A DNA stretch of 64,000 nucleotides from Allacma fusca (GCA_947179485.1 OX359247.1:30294801-30358800), one strand, 5' to 3'. Counted from the first letter of the stretch, positions 49,185 to 62,181 are shown. Translations and numbers: made by a program. The notes: generated from the sequence alone by a model not told the origin.

Positions 49185-49658
49185 TTGCACTTACTAACAA
49201 TACTAGGATAACATTAAAGACAGTCCCATGTTTGTCTTTTATTTATCCTGACTCCACCAAGTACTACAAACAGACTCGGTAGATTGAAAAAATGAAGACA
49301 CTACCAGAATATCTACGGAGATGATAAAAACTAGAGGATACCCTTGTGAGATATAGTGTATAGTAAATGATAGGCCGTACGTGTACACCTGAGACTTGAA
49401 CCCCTCAGAAATGGTTCGGAGAGGGGGTGAATGAGATAGTGAGGAGCAGTATCGAGCGGGGTAAAAAAAACGGTCTCAGGTCGTAATAATAAAAACAGAG
49501 CATTTGGTTATTTTATGTGTGATTTGTCTCTGGTAGTAGTGAGTGGACGACCTGCATGACTGACTTTGTAATAGAGAAGGTATAGTTTGTGTACAAGAGC
49601 TGATGGAGGTAAAAGTGGGAAGCACATAGCGTCTGATGACTCGTAGACAATAATTTTA

Positions 49659-49696
<38 letters not shown>

Positions 49697-49697
49697 G
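49659..49697. repeat. (GA)n microsatellite
   Basis: GA tract with AA and CA interruptions at the right end. Confidence 0.92.
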
Positions 49698-50021
49698 TAT
49701 ACGATAGGAGCAAGAGGTGCTACTAGACGTCTGTTCAAAGCTAGCACCGGATATCCCCTGAGTCGTGAACCTGTTTTGATTTCCAGATTATGTCAATTTA
49801 TAGTGTTTGCCAACTTATGCTTATGTATTTCTCATGTGATTTTCTCCTCCAAGTTCCCACGGGTATTTTGACCATCCCATTTTACCCATGGTGTTGTTAT
49901 ACAGACTTAGAGTACTCTTTCGCATGTAGACGTTACCCTCGGCCCCAGTGAGCCAGCTCATTATTGTCTGGTCTTCCCTTGTTGTTCCTTAACTACTCCA
50001 ACCACTTAGTGACTACTAAAT

Positions 50022-50022
<1 letters not shown>

Positions 50023-50078
<56 letters not shown>
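50023..50078. repeat. (GA)n microsatellite
   Basis: About 27 uninterrupted GA units. Confidence 0.95.
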
Positions 50079-50080
<2 letters not shown>

Positions 50081-50507
50081 CAAGAGCATTTAAGAAAAAG
50101 CTCATCTTTTTCTACTCCCACAAGTTTATTACCTTTTAATAAGAAAAACATGAAGATGTTTCTCCCAAAACAACTCTATTAATATTTATTGGCAATTTTA
50201 TAGCTTCTGTTTACAATCATTCAATTCTCAATTCATTTGACAAAATAACCCTTTTGGGAGCCCTGCGTCAAAACTCTTGAGAGAACGGCTTGGCAAAAAA
50301 AAAATTCAATGATTGTAGCATTAGCAAAATTTGATGTGTTATTGTAAGTAGGCCAGAGGGGGATTACCACATTTATAATAGTTGAGAAATGTTGATCCTA
50401 AAATCCTATTAAATTCTTTTTATTCCGCTGGAGTTGTCTCTCACTATACAGATACCCCTCTGTCCCACTGCATTTATATCTGCCAATGAGAAACTGATAG
50501 TTTTTTC

Positions 50508-50532
50508 TGTGTGTGTGTGTGTGTGTGTGTGT
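50508..50532. repeat. (GT)n microsatellite
   Basis: Pure GT tract. Confidence 0.92.
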
Positions 50533-51015
50533 CGAGGAGAGATGAACACGTATTTTATGATGGAGGATGGGAAGGAATATTATTTCTGTGAGGGGGGATT
50601 ACACAATGACAAAGCTCCTTGAGCGTATTACGGCTCCGCTGAAATATCTCAAAAAAATGAGAAAAATCGAAAGTAAAAGGTATTGAGGACGATTGCATCA
50701 CACAGTCCCTGTCGTTGGACGGAACACTGGATGAAGGATCGAGGGATGAGAGAGCGGGGAGGATTGAGTTTGCCAATAATTTTTATTCCCGATTTATAGC
50801 ATTAGCTTGGTCGTTAAGTAAAGAAGATAAAGACTGGGGCAGATAAAAAGTTTGCGAGTGACTTGGTAAAATATTTACTCTTTGTACATGACTGAGCTTA
50901 CCTTGTTAAGTATGTTGTTATTGAAGCGGGACTGTCTTTGCGAGTCTCTGCACCTTTACATGTACGCCTGGTCATATTTAGGGTATACTGCGTATGATTA
51001 TGTATCTATCCGGAT

Positions 51016-51016
51016 G

Positions 51017-51052
<36 letters not shown>

Positions 51053-51060
51053 AAAAAAAA
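51016..51060. repeat. (GA)n plus poly-A
   Basis: GA tract with one AA interruption, followed by A11. Confidence 0.92.
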
Positions 51061-51439
51061 GGTTTAAAAAGAATGGACTGGACAGGAGAGGAGATAGTTA
51101 TTGACCGCGTAGGGAAAAGGAGATGGGAAGAGGAGGCAAAGGAGGATTGTCAGTTCGCTATTATTCCTTGACTTAAGGTGGTGCGGTGACTCTTCCATGA
51201 GAGCTCCTCTCCCGCCTACACACACGAAATCCCTATGTACTTAGCTGAGGGGAACTGTATACTGTAGAGCCAGAGTCTCGGCACGGCTTCTCTCTAGTGT
51301 CTGATTATTATGAAACAAGCGTCTCCCCTTCATCCCTCCTTAATTCTAACGATAAAGATAATGAATTGTAACTATACACCTTCACCTGTGAAAATTACCG
51401 TAAGGTCTTTATACACCTAATATTGGGCAAGAGCCAATG

Positions 51440-52020
51440 GCTCCCATACAGGTGCATACTGTAAGTAAGTATAATATGCCCTCCCTGGAAATTAATACAT
51501 TGAAGGTATGTACATACATATTTACTTGAGCGTGTGATGCTTCCAGGGATTTCCATATCTCCATAGGCATTTACATAGGTAATTTACTATGCATGGCTTC
51601 AATTATGCAGATACTAGTGGACATTGAGTGTATGAAAATGTGCAGTGTGAGAAGACTCTACAGTGATAGATATTGTATATTGTATTGTGTATATTGATAC
51701 TGGTGCATAATTACTGGTGGTGCTGGTACGAAGAAACAAAACATGTTTACATGACACTCATATGTACGTAATTATATAAACGTATGTGGATAGGTGTAAG
51801 TACATAGTGTGTAGGAATACACCCATGAGCGCGTATATGAATAATTATGTAAGGGATGCATACATATAGATATGTGTGTGTTATAGGTATGGAAGTGAGA
51901 GACGCATACTTAGAAGAAGTTCATGGTCCATATGTAGATAAATGTATGTATAGGGACAGTGTGAAATGTTATGTTTGTACTGTGTCTACTATGTAGATGT
52001 GATGTATCTATCTGTAGGTA
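51440..52020. repeat. cluster of TACATA/TATGTA palindromic words
   Basis: TATGTACATACATA (about 51509), CATATGTACGTAATTATATA (about 51760), AATTATGTAAGGGATGCATAC and TATGTAGATAAATGTATGTA are packed into about 580 bp. No protein-like ORF or splice-bounded segment is seen here. Confidence 0.4.
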
Positions 52021-55000
52021 GTTGGACCGGCAGAAAATGTTGGAAGGCAAAGCCACACAGACAGGTGCGGGCAGGACGGTCCACTGTTGCTATCTAACAT
52101 GTGTAAAAGACTCCTATGCGAATTGTTTGGTTAGGCTTCATTCAACTGGTTCTGTCCATTTTATGAATGAGCTGGCTTAAGACGAGATGGGCTGGGTGGG
52201 TTTGTTGTCTACATTATCGTTTAATGTATGGCTGTGCAGATGAGGCTGGAACTTTGTCCGTAGCTCTCTGTGGTTCTTTTACGGAACTCTACTTGAGTCA
52301 TTGGAGAGACTGATAAAGTGGACACATCTCACTATTAGTTATACGCCGGGTCTCTTCCCATTACGAGGTTGGAGCTGTGGCCCGTCTCTACGTATATGGA
52401 GACGCTTTATGATAACGTCCTCTCTCTTCCCTTGTGCTAGTCCTGTCCTCCCTCCTTAGCCTCCTTTTGTTTTTTCCCATTGATTACCATTTGGGCTGTG
52501 TTTCGGGAAATTTGAGCATTTCACAAAATCTCTGAGACTAGCAGAAGGTTTTGAGAGAATATCCTCATAATCAAGAACTATGAGGCTCGGATGGTCAGAG
52601 TTTTATTCGCAGGAGTGGCTTTTTGCTTTCACAGGAGGATTTACATTGCTCTGAGGGTGTAAATATAAGTGCAATGGTTTTATGTACAATGTAAAGGCTT
52701 TATGTATATTTATGTGCTCGTATCAGAAAAAGTAGCTTCGCAATTCTATTACAATAGTCCAATGGTTTTGGTTGGATACGGGGATATACATATGTACATT
52801 GGGCTATGTAATGAATATCACATTGTGTCTATGGTCTTCATACATGTGTTTATATGGAGTAGCTTTTATTCCTCGACCTGATGGAAATGGTACAGTGTTA
52901 CTATACCCCATCCAGGGTAAGTTCATATGAATGTATATATAAGTAGATACTGGGTTCGGTATGGTTTAGTTACCCTGGGATCGTAACATAGTACAGATAC
53001 TGTATATAATTTTAAAGTGGAGGTGCGGGGCAGTGGAGCTGAAACGAGATTTGAGGACAGTGTCCAATACACAGCCATAAAAGCAAGATACATAGATACT
53101 TGAACTCTACCTCCAATTTATCTCACGTCCATAGACACAACCAGTATATGTAGATATAGATAGAACCTATCTGTATACGTTCCATTATAAACTATTACCT
53201 TTATTTCCAATGGAGCTCCGCACACTAAAGGCTTTTCAGCATTCATGGCTTTCCGATGCAATTTCATCAGCGTGACTTCCCCATGTCATGAGCCCACGTT
53301 ATGGAGATACATATACCACAATATAAGGGGTCCTATGTGTGATATAACTATTATACTCATACACGCTCAGGCTGTGGAAACTTGACCGTGATTCAGAGTA
53401 ATAAATCTCTCAGGTACTAAAACATAATAAGGAGGATGAATTCGCTAATAGTACACTTACTCTCTATAGTTACAATTAATTTGGGATAATGGTCATCATT
53501 GAACTAACAACGGTGAGCTGATAAGGGGAGAGGAACAAACGCTAAGCTCCTATTTTGCATACGTGCAATTTTAGTATAATTAGGTACATGCACCCACTAT
53601 AACAGACTCCATGCAGAACTTGTGTGTGCCCTCCCTTAAACTCACATGACAGAGCTTATCTCCTAACAACTCTCATCTCCCTCCATTGAACATGTTACTC
53701 CTCAAAAGTAATTGCAACTTGTTTTATCTTCCATTATTTACCCATTTGGAGTAAAAATGCCAAAGACGCTAAACCCTGTTGCCCTTTTACATGGCCAGAA
53801 CCAGTCAGGAGTTCACAGCGTTACTCACGCTATCCTCATCAATGGAGTGAAAAACTGATCATTTCCCATAAAAATATTCCTATCCTCAGAGCTCCCTATT
53901 TGTTTCCAAGGAAGGAAACTTTTAGCATGTTTTGCGGATCCCACAAATTTGCTTCCAAGTGTTGGATCGTGATTTTTAAGACCTGGATCAGGTTTTCAGG
54001 GGCCGTGCATACATACGTACTATACCTCACCTATCTATATCTACCTATCTATTTCTCTTGGGATTTAATGACTCTGAAAGGTAACAACTGTCCTCATGCT
54101 TAGTCTTCTGTAACATTGTGGTTTTTGGCCAGGCCCGATTTCTTATCCTCTTGTTTATCCCAGAGTACAGAGACTTCTTCTGATCGAGACAATGCCTTGA
54201 CAACTTTGAGTACCTACACTTTGAGTTTGTCCACAGTTTATACTTCTAACTATAATTATTATTATTGTGGGTAGTTTGTTTTTTTTTTGTTTGAGTGGAA
54301 ATTCAAAGGGAAAAAAATCAGTCTCAAAAATAGAGTGTAGGTGGATAATGTTTTTGTGGTAGGGACAAAATTCCAATAAGGTTAGTCGGGCAGGATAGGC
54401 TGAGGGGTATCCTCATGTACATCCATATGGGACTTGGGCCGTGTGTCCTATACCTATTCATGTGCGTATGTATCAAAATGTAAATCTTCCTTTCAAAATG
54501 GGAATGTTGGCTATACAATAAAACTGTTGGACAAACAATGTAAAGGCCTCATTGCGATTTATGTCCCGTTTAAATTCGACTCGCACATATTAGAATATAG
54601 GAAAGATGTCTAAAACTTGTTGACTTAATGAGTGGAGTAAATGGAGTTGTAGCTTTTGGTTAAGTATCGCTCTGTATGTATTTCAATGAATAGGAAGTTT
54701 CTGTAGAATTTGAATGTCTTGGAAGTTTTTGTATTTGACTGCGTCAGAGCTAGAAGGACCTGTGCATAATATAGATATGTAGATTTCATGTCCCATTTGA
54801 AGAGCTCCAAGACCCAGAATTGGTTTTTACTGTGAGAGGACGTACTGTATAAGTATACTTACAGGGGGGAAAACATTAAAGGTATACATAAGAAGACGCT
54901 GAAGGTACATAAAAAATTAAGGTTTCGTTGAAAATGGAAACGCAAGAGCGTAAAATGTTTACGTTATATATATTTTTTTAAGACAATCCACTCACCTCCC

Positions 55001-55077
55001 CATTTTATTATTATGATTATGAGGACTTGAGAAAAAGGAAGAAAAGCAGACTCACGACTTGTTGTTGTTTTTTCATT

Positions 55078-55081
<4 letters not shown>

Positions 55082-55125
<44 letters not shown>
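55082..55125. repeat. (CT)n microsatellite
   Basis: About 22 uninterrupted CT units. Confidence 0.95.
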
Positions 55126-55128
<3 letters not shown>

Positions 55129-55811
55129 CCCCCATGCACTCTTCTCCTTGTCGTATTGCATCAAATGGAAATCAACTTTTCAATTTCCGCTTGCTTCCAT
55201 GTTGTCCATTCTCTGGGGCTTTGGACTTGCCTCACGTAATTTCTGGTTCTTGTCTTTATACTGTATAGAAGGCCTGTGCTATCTTTCAAGACTTCTGTAA
55301 GTCATTATTGCTCTGGCATTATTACAAAACTTCAAGTTCAGGTTCTCTCACTCTTGTTCCATTGTGATCCCCACGACTCTGATATGCATATGTTCCTTAT
55401 TCCTGACGACTACATGCTACACGTAGACTGAAACCGTTCGTCAGAGAACTATTATTACATGATTATGATGATGGAAACAATGAGAAACCGTAAGGGGAAT
55501 TGCAAGTTCAAAACTCAATTTAAATTTGTAGGACTCTGTGTCCTCCTCAATACTACCCCTGTACATTACTACATAGGACTCCTGTGTTAGCATTTGCCCG
55601 GTTGCTCAAGTAGCAAATTGTTTTAATTCCTTTTCACACTTTTCTCTTGGCAAGGGATGATTTGGGGCGGAAAGCAAATTCTGGGGGCGGAACTCCTGAC
55701 ATGAAAAATCTTATTTATAATTATTGGCTATGCACCTTATGCATGGGATTTTCTGTAATAATTATATATTTAAAGATACCATTGACAATGCACGTTATCT
55801 CTACTTTCCTC

Positions 55812-55843
55812 ATACACACACACACACATACACACACACTCTC
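55812..55843. repeat. (CA)n microsatellite
   Basis: CA tract with a TA interruption, ending in CTCTCTG. Confidence 0.92.
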
Positions 55844-56027
55844 TGTAAAACAAGGGGTAAAACATGTTTGAGCCTACAAATTCCTACCAGTGTTTACTAC
55901 TCTGGGTCAGAGGATCCGTAATTTTCCTACATATGGAGATAGTAATTTCATGTTGAGGAGATCCAGTAAATATGACGCTATGGTATGGCTGTATGACGGC
56001 TGAACCTTGTTTGAAGTTTGATTCAAA

Positions 56028-56053
56028 GTGTGTGTGTGTGTGTGTGTGTGTGT
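56028..56053. repeat. (GT)n microsatellite
   Basis: Pure GT tract. Confidence 0.92.
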
Positions 56054-58347
56054 ACTTATGTATATAAGATGTATAACGGCTGACGATGAGCAGGTTGGGG
56101 CTTTGTGAAACCCTTAAATTAATTTGGACTTGGTGCAATTAAATGTTAAAGGAGGATTTAAGGTGGAATTAAGCTGACGCTTTGGCGCTGTGGAGGTAGT
56201 CGTAAGGAGTGTTCCTCGGAGGTTGTTTGTGTGTGGCTATAGGGGGAGGACATTATTAAACTATTTATTAAATTAAAGGTTATGGAACTTTGTTTTTTGT
56301 TTATTGCATGTCTTTACTCACCGACGACTTTCAGACAATTACCTGTCAAATTACATTAATTATCCTTTTATACTAGCAAGTTGTAAAACTGTTCATGTCT
56401 AAACTTGGACGTGTTTCAATGGGGCCTGGACTATGTACATACATATGTGCCTGCATATATGTGTAATATGTAAACATGAGAGATGGCTCATAAGTACTTA
56501 TATAAAATTTTGAGGGGGTCTGAGTTCAAGTAAATACATACATACTGTGTACATGTTTTTATACGCATCTATAATTATTTTAGTGTGGATTGTAAGAGTG
56601 TAACAAGCTAGAGAGCATAAGTATGGAATCAAGTTTAATAATAGTTCGGATGACAGTGCCAACGGTTGAGCCTTTAGGAGGAATATAAAAATGCTCAGGT
56701 CTAAATGCTTATAATAACTGCCAATTACAATCCACAACATTTTAATAATCCGCATTGTAAATATGTAGCTCATAAATATGTACTCTGAGGATGTGGATTC
56801 ACAATACTCTTAACTTGTTTCATACACAATTGCTCCTGGGAATTCAACACTGTCATTTGAAAGCCCATGGGTTGGGATTATTTAAGAGGGGAGAGTAAAA
56901 GCTGTAAAACAATTGAGTGTCTTGAGTCTGTGGATGTTAAACTGATTCATTTGGAACTCTAAGAGCCCATTTTGACTGCAATTTCCCTTGGTTTTTAAAT
57001 GTCATTTCAATCCAACATAAATACAGTGGATGGGAATAATAGGATCCGCTCATTCATAAAATGTCCCTTTGCATGGATTGGTACACATGTAAATAAGGGG
57101 AAATGGCATGAGCAGAAAAAAAAGACTGTACATTTGCAGTATCTACTCAAGGAAAACTATGGGATAATAATTTGGATGGGAAAACTACTACTACGGTTAC
57201 CCTATCTGCGTCATAATGAAAGTATCTCTAAACCCTTGTACATATCTGTACATATATGGCCCCCTGTTCGTTACTTGTTAGCCGTCTGCTTCAATAACGG
57301 AGGAAGGATTTTATTGATTCTTACCAATTACCAATTGTAATACTTGTTTCATTTTTTATTGCCATAAAAGGCTAACTCAAGTGGATTTGAATTCTGAGTG
57401 AGCATAGGGGCAATTGAGTGAGCAACGTGAGTCTACAAGGACGAGAGACGCAAGTTGACTACAGTAAGGGAGCATGAGCAGTGGGAAACAAATGAGATTT
57501 GATATGGGAAACATTGATAGGGAATCGAGTTGTTGAATCTCTTCCCGCCCCTTTGAATGTTAGTTTTGATGCTAAACCTGGATGACAATAAAATTGACCG
57601 ATTTAAGTGAGAGGTGCATTATTGCTGGAGAAGGTCTGGGACTCTGCTTAAACCAAGCTGACTGTAAAAGGGGGAAAGTAAAAAGCATTTCAAGCCAATT
57701 TCCTTATTTGTGAAATGTGAAGGAAAAGATTTTATTTGTTTTGAAAGACGAATGAGAATGGAATCCAAGGGCGAGAGTCTTTTTCTCTTGAATTTTCCTC
57801 TACTCAAAATCCTGTAGATGTACTTTCTTATGTAATGTCAATGCAAGCATTTGTATACCTACCTCCAGCTTTTACATAACATTGCTGAGATAGCCAGCAT
57901 ATATATATATATTTTCAAGGGTATGTACATACATATGTAGATATATAAGAGAATATGTCTTACATTTAGAAATATACGTCTCCCCTGTATATTTAGTAGG
58001 TTCTGTATAGGTACTATACATATAAGGGCATTACCACATAAGAAAATGCTATTATGCTCAGAACTAACTTTGGATTTGAGATGTCTGTAAATTGTACAGA
58101 ACGTTGTCAAGTCCCTTCTTTGAAAGTGCTGCTTTCCTTCCGACTCCAACTATTTCCTATACATGACTTATTTATAATGTATGGGTCCTCTGCTCCCTCT
58201 GACTCTGGTAGTTGTAGGAGCGACGTTACTAAAGGAATACACAAGTGTGTGAACGCATTCCTTTGGATCCGGCTGCAAGTAGATATTGTCTACTTCTATC
58301 ATTCCATCTGATCATCTTGGACGGTTCCAGCTCATACTCTTTTTCCG

Positions 58348-58374
<27 letters not shown>
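58348..58374. repeat. (CT)n microsatellite
   Basis: Pure CT tract, with a further short CT block at 58410-58420. Confidence 0.92.
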
Positions 58375-58378
<4 letters not shown>

Positions 58379-58790
58379 CTAAGTTCTCTTTCCAGTCTTA
58401 AGTTCTCCCTCTCTCTCGCTCTTAACCAAGGGGACAGTCCCATCTAAGTCTGCATAAGATACATATCCAGAACCAGGGTTCCATGTGATTAGATTTAGAA
58501 TTTTCTTGTTCTTGCTCGTAACGAGAAAGAAGAAGAGAGGGAAGGAGGAGATGCACAAAAGTGAACTTGGAGGATAAAGTAAAGAGAAAGAAAAGAGGAA
58601 AAATCTCCCTTATTTGAAAAATTCTTCGAGACATGAGGACAGGGAGGAGAGGAGATATAGGGCTAACTCCCGTAAGAATTTTTGACCGTAACCAAGGAGC
58701 ACTCAGCTATTTTTACGGGGAGCATCAAAATGCATTTGAGTTACTTTTGTCTTCGAATTCGGACAGGAGGAATGCTTATATAGTATAGAA

Positions 58791-58800
58791 GGGGGGGGGG
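58791..58800. repeat. poly-G run (G10)
   Basis: Ten consecutive G in an otherwise AT-rich stretch. A matching C10 run lies near the left end of the window. Confidence 0.85.
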
Positions 58801-60085
58801 TATAGGAGGACCATAGTACATGTTTTTTTTCCTGTTATTCCCTTGCATGCACATGATACATATGTATCTGTATGGTGGCCCATGCGGGCACAAATGAAAT
58901 AAAAATAAGTTGTAAGCAAGTGTTGTGGGGCTGGTAGTAGTAGTGTTGTGAGAATGATACTCACAAGTTTTTATCTCGTTTGGAGGAGGATGATAGTAGT
59001 CATTGCAGGGGCCTTTATCAGTTAAGCCTTTTGGGTGTTCAGGGAGAGACAAGATTGGGACATGTGTGAGGTTATGATGAGAATTGAGCATTATTACGAC
59101 TACTCTGGTGGCATTCGAGAGCTTTGGGTGGGTCAGAGTTTTCTGCTGGTGCTGGAATTTTTCCTGTAGTGCCCAGAAAAGAGCCTCTTCTTTTTTTCAC
59201 TCTCTCTCTCTCATCTCCCTGTCTTTTATAGTTGCACAAGGATTACCCATATAGCTACTTGCTCTCTCCGAAGGAATTGATCGCATACAAAAGATTATTG
59301 CAAGGCTAGCAGAAATTCTTCAAGACGTGTTCCACACGAGAAGGATCAGCTAATATCTGTCGAGCAAAGTGAACTCAATCGTTATGTATAGTCACTTCAG
59401 TGTTTGTACTTCCTTAATGGCATCCTCGGGCTTATATATCCTCTCAGAGACGCTTTTACCCATGTTTTTATTCATGCTCCTATACATGTTCTCATAAGTC
59501 CTCCTGTTTGTTTTTAAACAGGCACATACAGTCCTATATCTGTATCTCCCTACCGTATAAAGATACGTGTAACTTATACCATTACGCATATAAACATCGG
59601 CACAAGTGACTATATACACATACATACATATGTAGATACATATGTGAAAGATGTACACGTTAAACTTTGAAACTTCCTTTACAGAGTAGTCCTACAGGCA
59701 CACGGAACATTACTACACATGAAATGTATCTACACTTTTTGTAAATCTAAGTATAACGTTAAAAAAGGGTTTAAGGTACCTAAAACAGTCACTGGGGCTA
59801 AAATGTGCAAGAGCAGGTTTTTTAGGTATATTATCTGCACGTACAAAAAGTATCTATGTATGTGTATGATTGTATGTAGCTAGCGTCCGTATGTTTTTAC
59901 TTTTCATACCCCCAGCTACTAATGTGAGGACATATGCGGCATGCATGTACATATGCGGATTTTTTTCCAAGACGGACAATCCGTGTGGGTCACCATGGTC
60001 TGAGAGAACTCATCAAATTTCTGAGAGCGTTTGCGAATTTTTTTTTACGAGACTGAATTGTTACAGTAGAGAGATGGATAGAGCC

Positions 60086-60113
60086 AGAGAGAGAGGGAGA
60101 GAGAGAGAGAGAG
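60086..60113. repeat. (GA)n microsatellite
   Basis: GA tract with one GG interruption. It encodes Arg/Glu in the 59870-60331 ORF. Confidence 0.9.
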
Positions 60114-60194
60114 GATCAAGAGGGAAAACTTTGTGTCAATCCTGTTACCATTCTACAAATATAATTTCCTCCGCAAGTTTTCCCTCCTCTATAG

Positions 60195-60281
60195 AGAAAT
60201 TGTCTTTTCAAAAATGTCCTCCTGCGTTTCTGCTGTGTTGGGAGAACATTGTCTGTCCACGAATTTGGTATGCACAGATAG
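60195..60281 (+). CDS. exon-like segment, strong splice sites both ends
   Basis: The left edge is TTTTCCCTCCTCTATAG (AG at 60193-60194) and the right edge is ATAG/GTAAGTATT, a near-perfect donor. All three frames are open up to the last codon. The phase-1 reading (29 residues, exit phase 1) contains SFQKCPPAFLLCWENIVC and RIWYAQI, giving three Cys and two Trp. The phase-2 reading contains FSKMSSCVSAVLGEHCL. The phase-1 reading belongs to a 153-codon ORF (59870-60331) that also crosses a GA tract. It is a 1-1 symmetric exon, compatible with the segments at 24442 and 61777. No domain is recognised. Confidence 0.22.
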   Translation, partial: RNCLFKNVLLRFCCVGRTLSVHEFGMHR

Positions 60282-60450
60282 GTAAGTATTGTTGCGTGGC
60301 GTTCGTCTCTTATATGGAGATATGTTTGTGAATAGTGTGTTTGTGTGAGACATTGGAAAATGAGAAATAGAGGTTCATTTAATTTCCCGTTGTTTGCCTT
60401 GTCTTCCCTCATGAGCCTCTTCGTGTGTAGGTTCTGTTTTTGTGAGAAGT

Positions 60451-60482
<32 letters not shown>

Positions 60483-60486
60483 TCTC
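60451..60486. repeat. (CT)n microsatellite
   Basis: CT tract with one CC interruption. Confidence 0.92.
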
Positions 60487-61776
60487 ACTTGCCATTTAAC
60501 AAGTTGAGTTATTGTGTGAGGCGAAGCAGGTCATAGCCCCTATAGCTTTGGCATGGTAGTCTCATCTTTTGTGATTCTCAGTGTAAAAAAAAGTAATTTA
60601 ATTATGTGCATAAAAATGTTATAACAAGAGCGAGATGAAAGAGAGCATTTTTGCCTGATGGTTTTTATCCCTAATGGTACTCCTATCTTGGGAATGTTGT
60701 AATAATGCAAATTGATTCCTGTTTAGAGCGTGTCTCTCTCACTCAAGGGATGAGGTGGTAAGGATTTATTTTATATAGGCTCGTATCAAAGAGTTTTTTG
60801 TCTGGGAGTGCGAGACGTCTTCTGCCTCCCGTCCAAGTCCAAAAGAGTGGAGTGCGTGTGTGGGAGCGATTGAAAAATTGGCAAGTTTTACTCTTTTGTC
60901 ACACATTTGAAGTTCTCTGAATAGCTGGGGAGTGCAAGTATTATTATTCTTATGGAGATATAAATGGGAGTACTGGCACGACCCACGTGTCCTCATCATA
61001 AACCTCTCAACTCTTTCCCATTTTCCGATCCAACGACCATTCCGCTGTAATTGTAAAATAAAATCAGTTAAAAACCTACGAGATGTCAAGTGGGACTACT
61101 TTTAGCTTGCTAACATGGCCTGGCACAAGTTCTGTCATTTTTTTCCCTTCTCTCTTGTTCTTGCATTTTTACACCGGATTTTAATACTCTCCCATTTTCT
61201 ACGTCCCATCAGTTTAGCTTCAATTTCCCATTCCACTTGTACTCATACCCACGTATGTACATATGTGCAGACACATGGATGCTGACTTACATTGCCACCA
61301 TGACGATGATTGTTTTCCACCACAAGCATAATGCTCATGTTACAATCGCTATTGCTCTCAAGTCAATTTAAAACCCTATGTACACATATCTACATTGACA
61401 ATACTACAAGACACAATAGAATCCTGTAAGTATCCACTCAAATATATGAAGCGTAATGTACAGAAATGAAACTGTATTGGAACTTTGGGATCATCACAAC
61501 TTTTTATGCCTTGTAATACACAGTCATTAAATGCATAAATCTTTCCTAGCCATACAAAACCCATGGTTTGTTTGAATGCCTCTCCACAGAACAACTCTTG
61601 TTCGGAGGAAATGTAGTTATGGGACAACATGTATCTATATAATTCCTATATATAGATAGCTCTCTCCCACAGCACACGCACACGTAACTCCAACAGAGCT
61701 AGAGCAAATGCTCAAAGAATCTGTAACAATTGTGAGTTTTGTCATACAAATGTATTATCATTTTGATTCTTCCAAG

Positions 61777-62123
61777 TCCCACGTACATATTGTGACGGAC
61801 ACAATGAGCAACAGCAGTATATGGCTCTGACTGAGAGGTTATCGAGTACATGTCAACCCTGTGAAGGGAAACCTCCTCCACCACACTCACTGATTGAGAG
61901 TGTAAGTATGAGGACACTGTCATTCTGCAAAGGTTTCAAAATCAGGCCCAGTCTTGAAATCTGCTGTAAATGTGTGTGCGGTGGAGACATATCTAATAAG
62001 AGCGGGTATTGTAGGACCAATCCTGAAGTAAAACCCAGGAGAGTGGAAGTTCAAATAGAAGAGACCGCAGTAACCTTCGATTTATTAGAACACTGGATCC
62101 AAGACACTTTACATAACCTTTAG
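61777..62123 (+). CDS. Cys-containing ORF with acceptor, secreted-like, unknown
   Basis: An acceptor (ATTTTGATTCTTCCAAG, AG at 61775-61776) is followed by a phase-1 frame of 114 residues to TAG at 62121-62123. A TGA lies just before the acceptor in the same frame, as expected at an intron edge. The first part contains RTYCDGHNEQQQYMALTE and STCQPCEGKPPPPHSLIE. The second part has a Cys cluster (SLEICCKCVCGGD) and a charged end (VEVQIEETAVTFDLLEHW). A consensus donor, GAGAGT/GTAAGTATG, at 61901/61902 could instead end the exon after 41 codons in phase 0. Codon and residue composition are more protein-like than for most ORFs here. No family is recognised. A 23-bp palindrome lies 36 bp past the stop. 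Confidence 0.28.
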
Positions 62124-62158
62124 ATGAACTTTTTGCTTGACTGGATGGGAAATTTGGG

Positions 62159-62181
62159 ATTGTCAGGCCAGGCCTGACAAT
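62159..62181. repeat. perfect 23-bp palindrome
   Basis: ATTGTCAGGCC and its exact reverse complement GGCCTGACAAT flank a single A at 62170. Eleven-bp perfect arms with a 1-nt centre are expected about 0.015 times by chance in 64 kb. The centre is too short for a stable RNA hairpin, so a dimeric protein site or a cruciform-prone site fits better. It sits just past the stop of the 61777-62123 ORF. Confidence 0.7.

Larger units (their letters stand above)
42099..60194. other. mostly non-coding stretch
   Basis: About 18 kb with twelve or more dinucleotide tracts, a CCAT tetranucleotide run (42126-42146), the 27-bp repeat at 48.9 kb and the palindromic-word cluster at 51.4-52.0 kb. No splice-bounded ORF stands out. 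Confidence 0.45.

Noticed and set aside
49375..49455. B-box-like GGTTCAAGTCTC on the minus strand
   Set aside because: No A box or cloverleaf can be drawn upstream.
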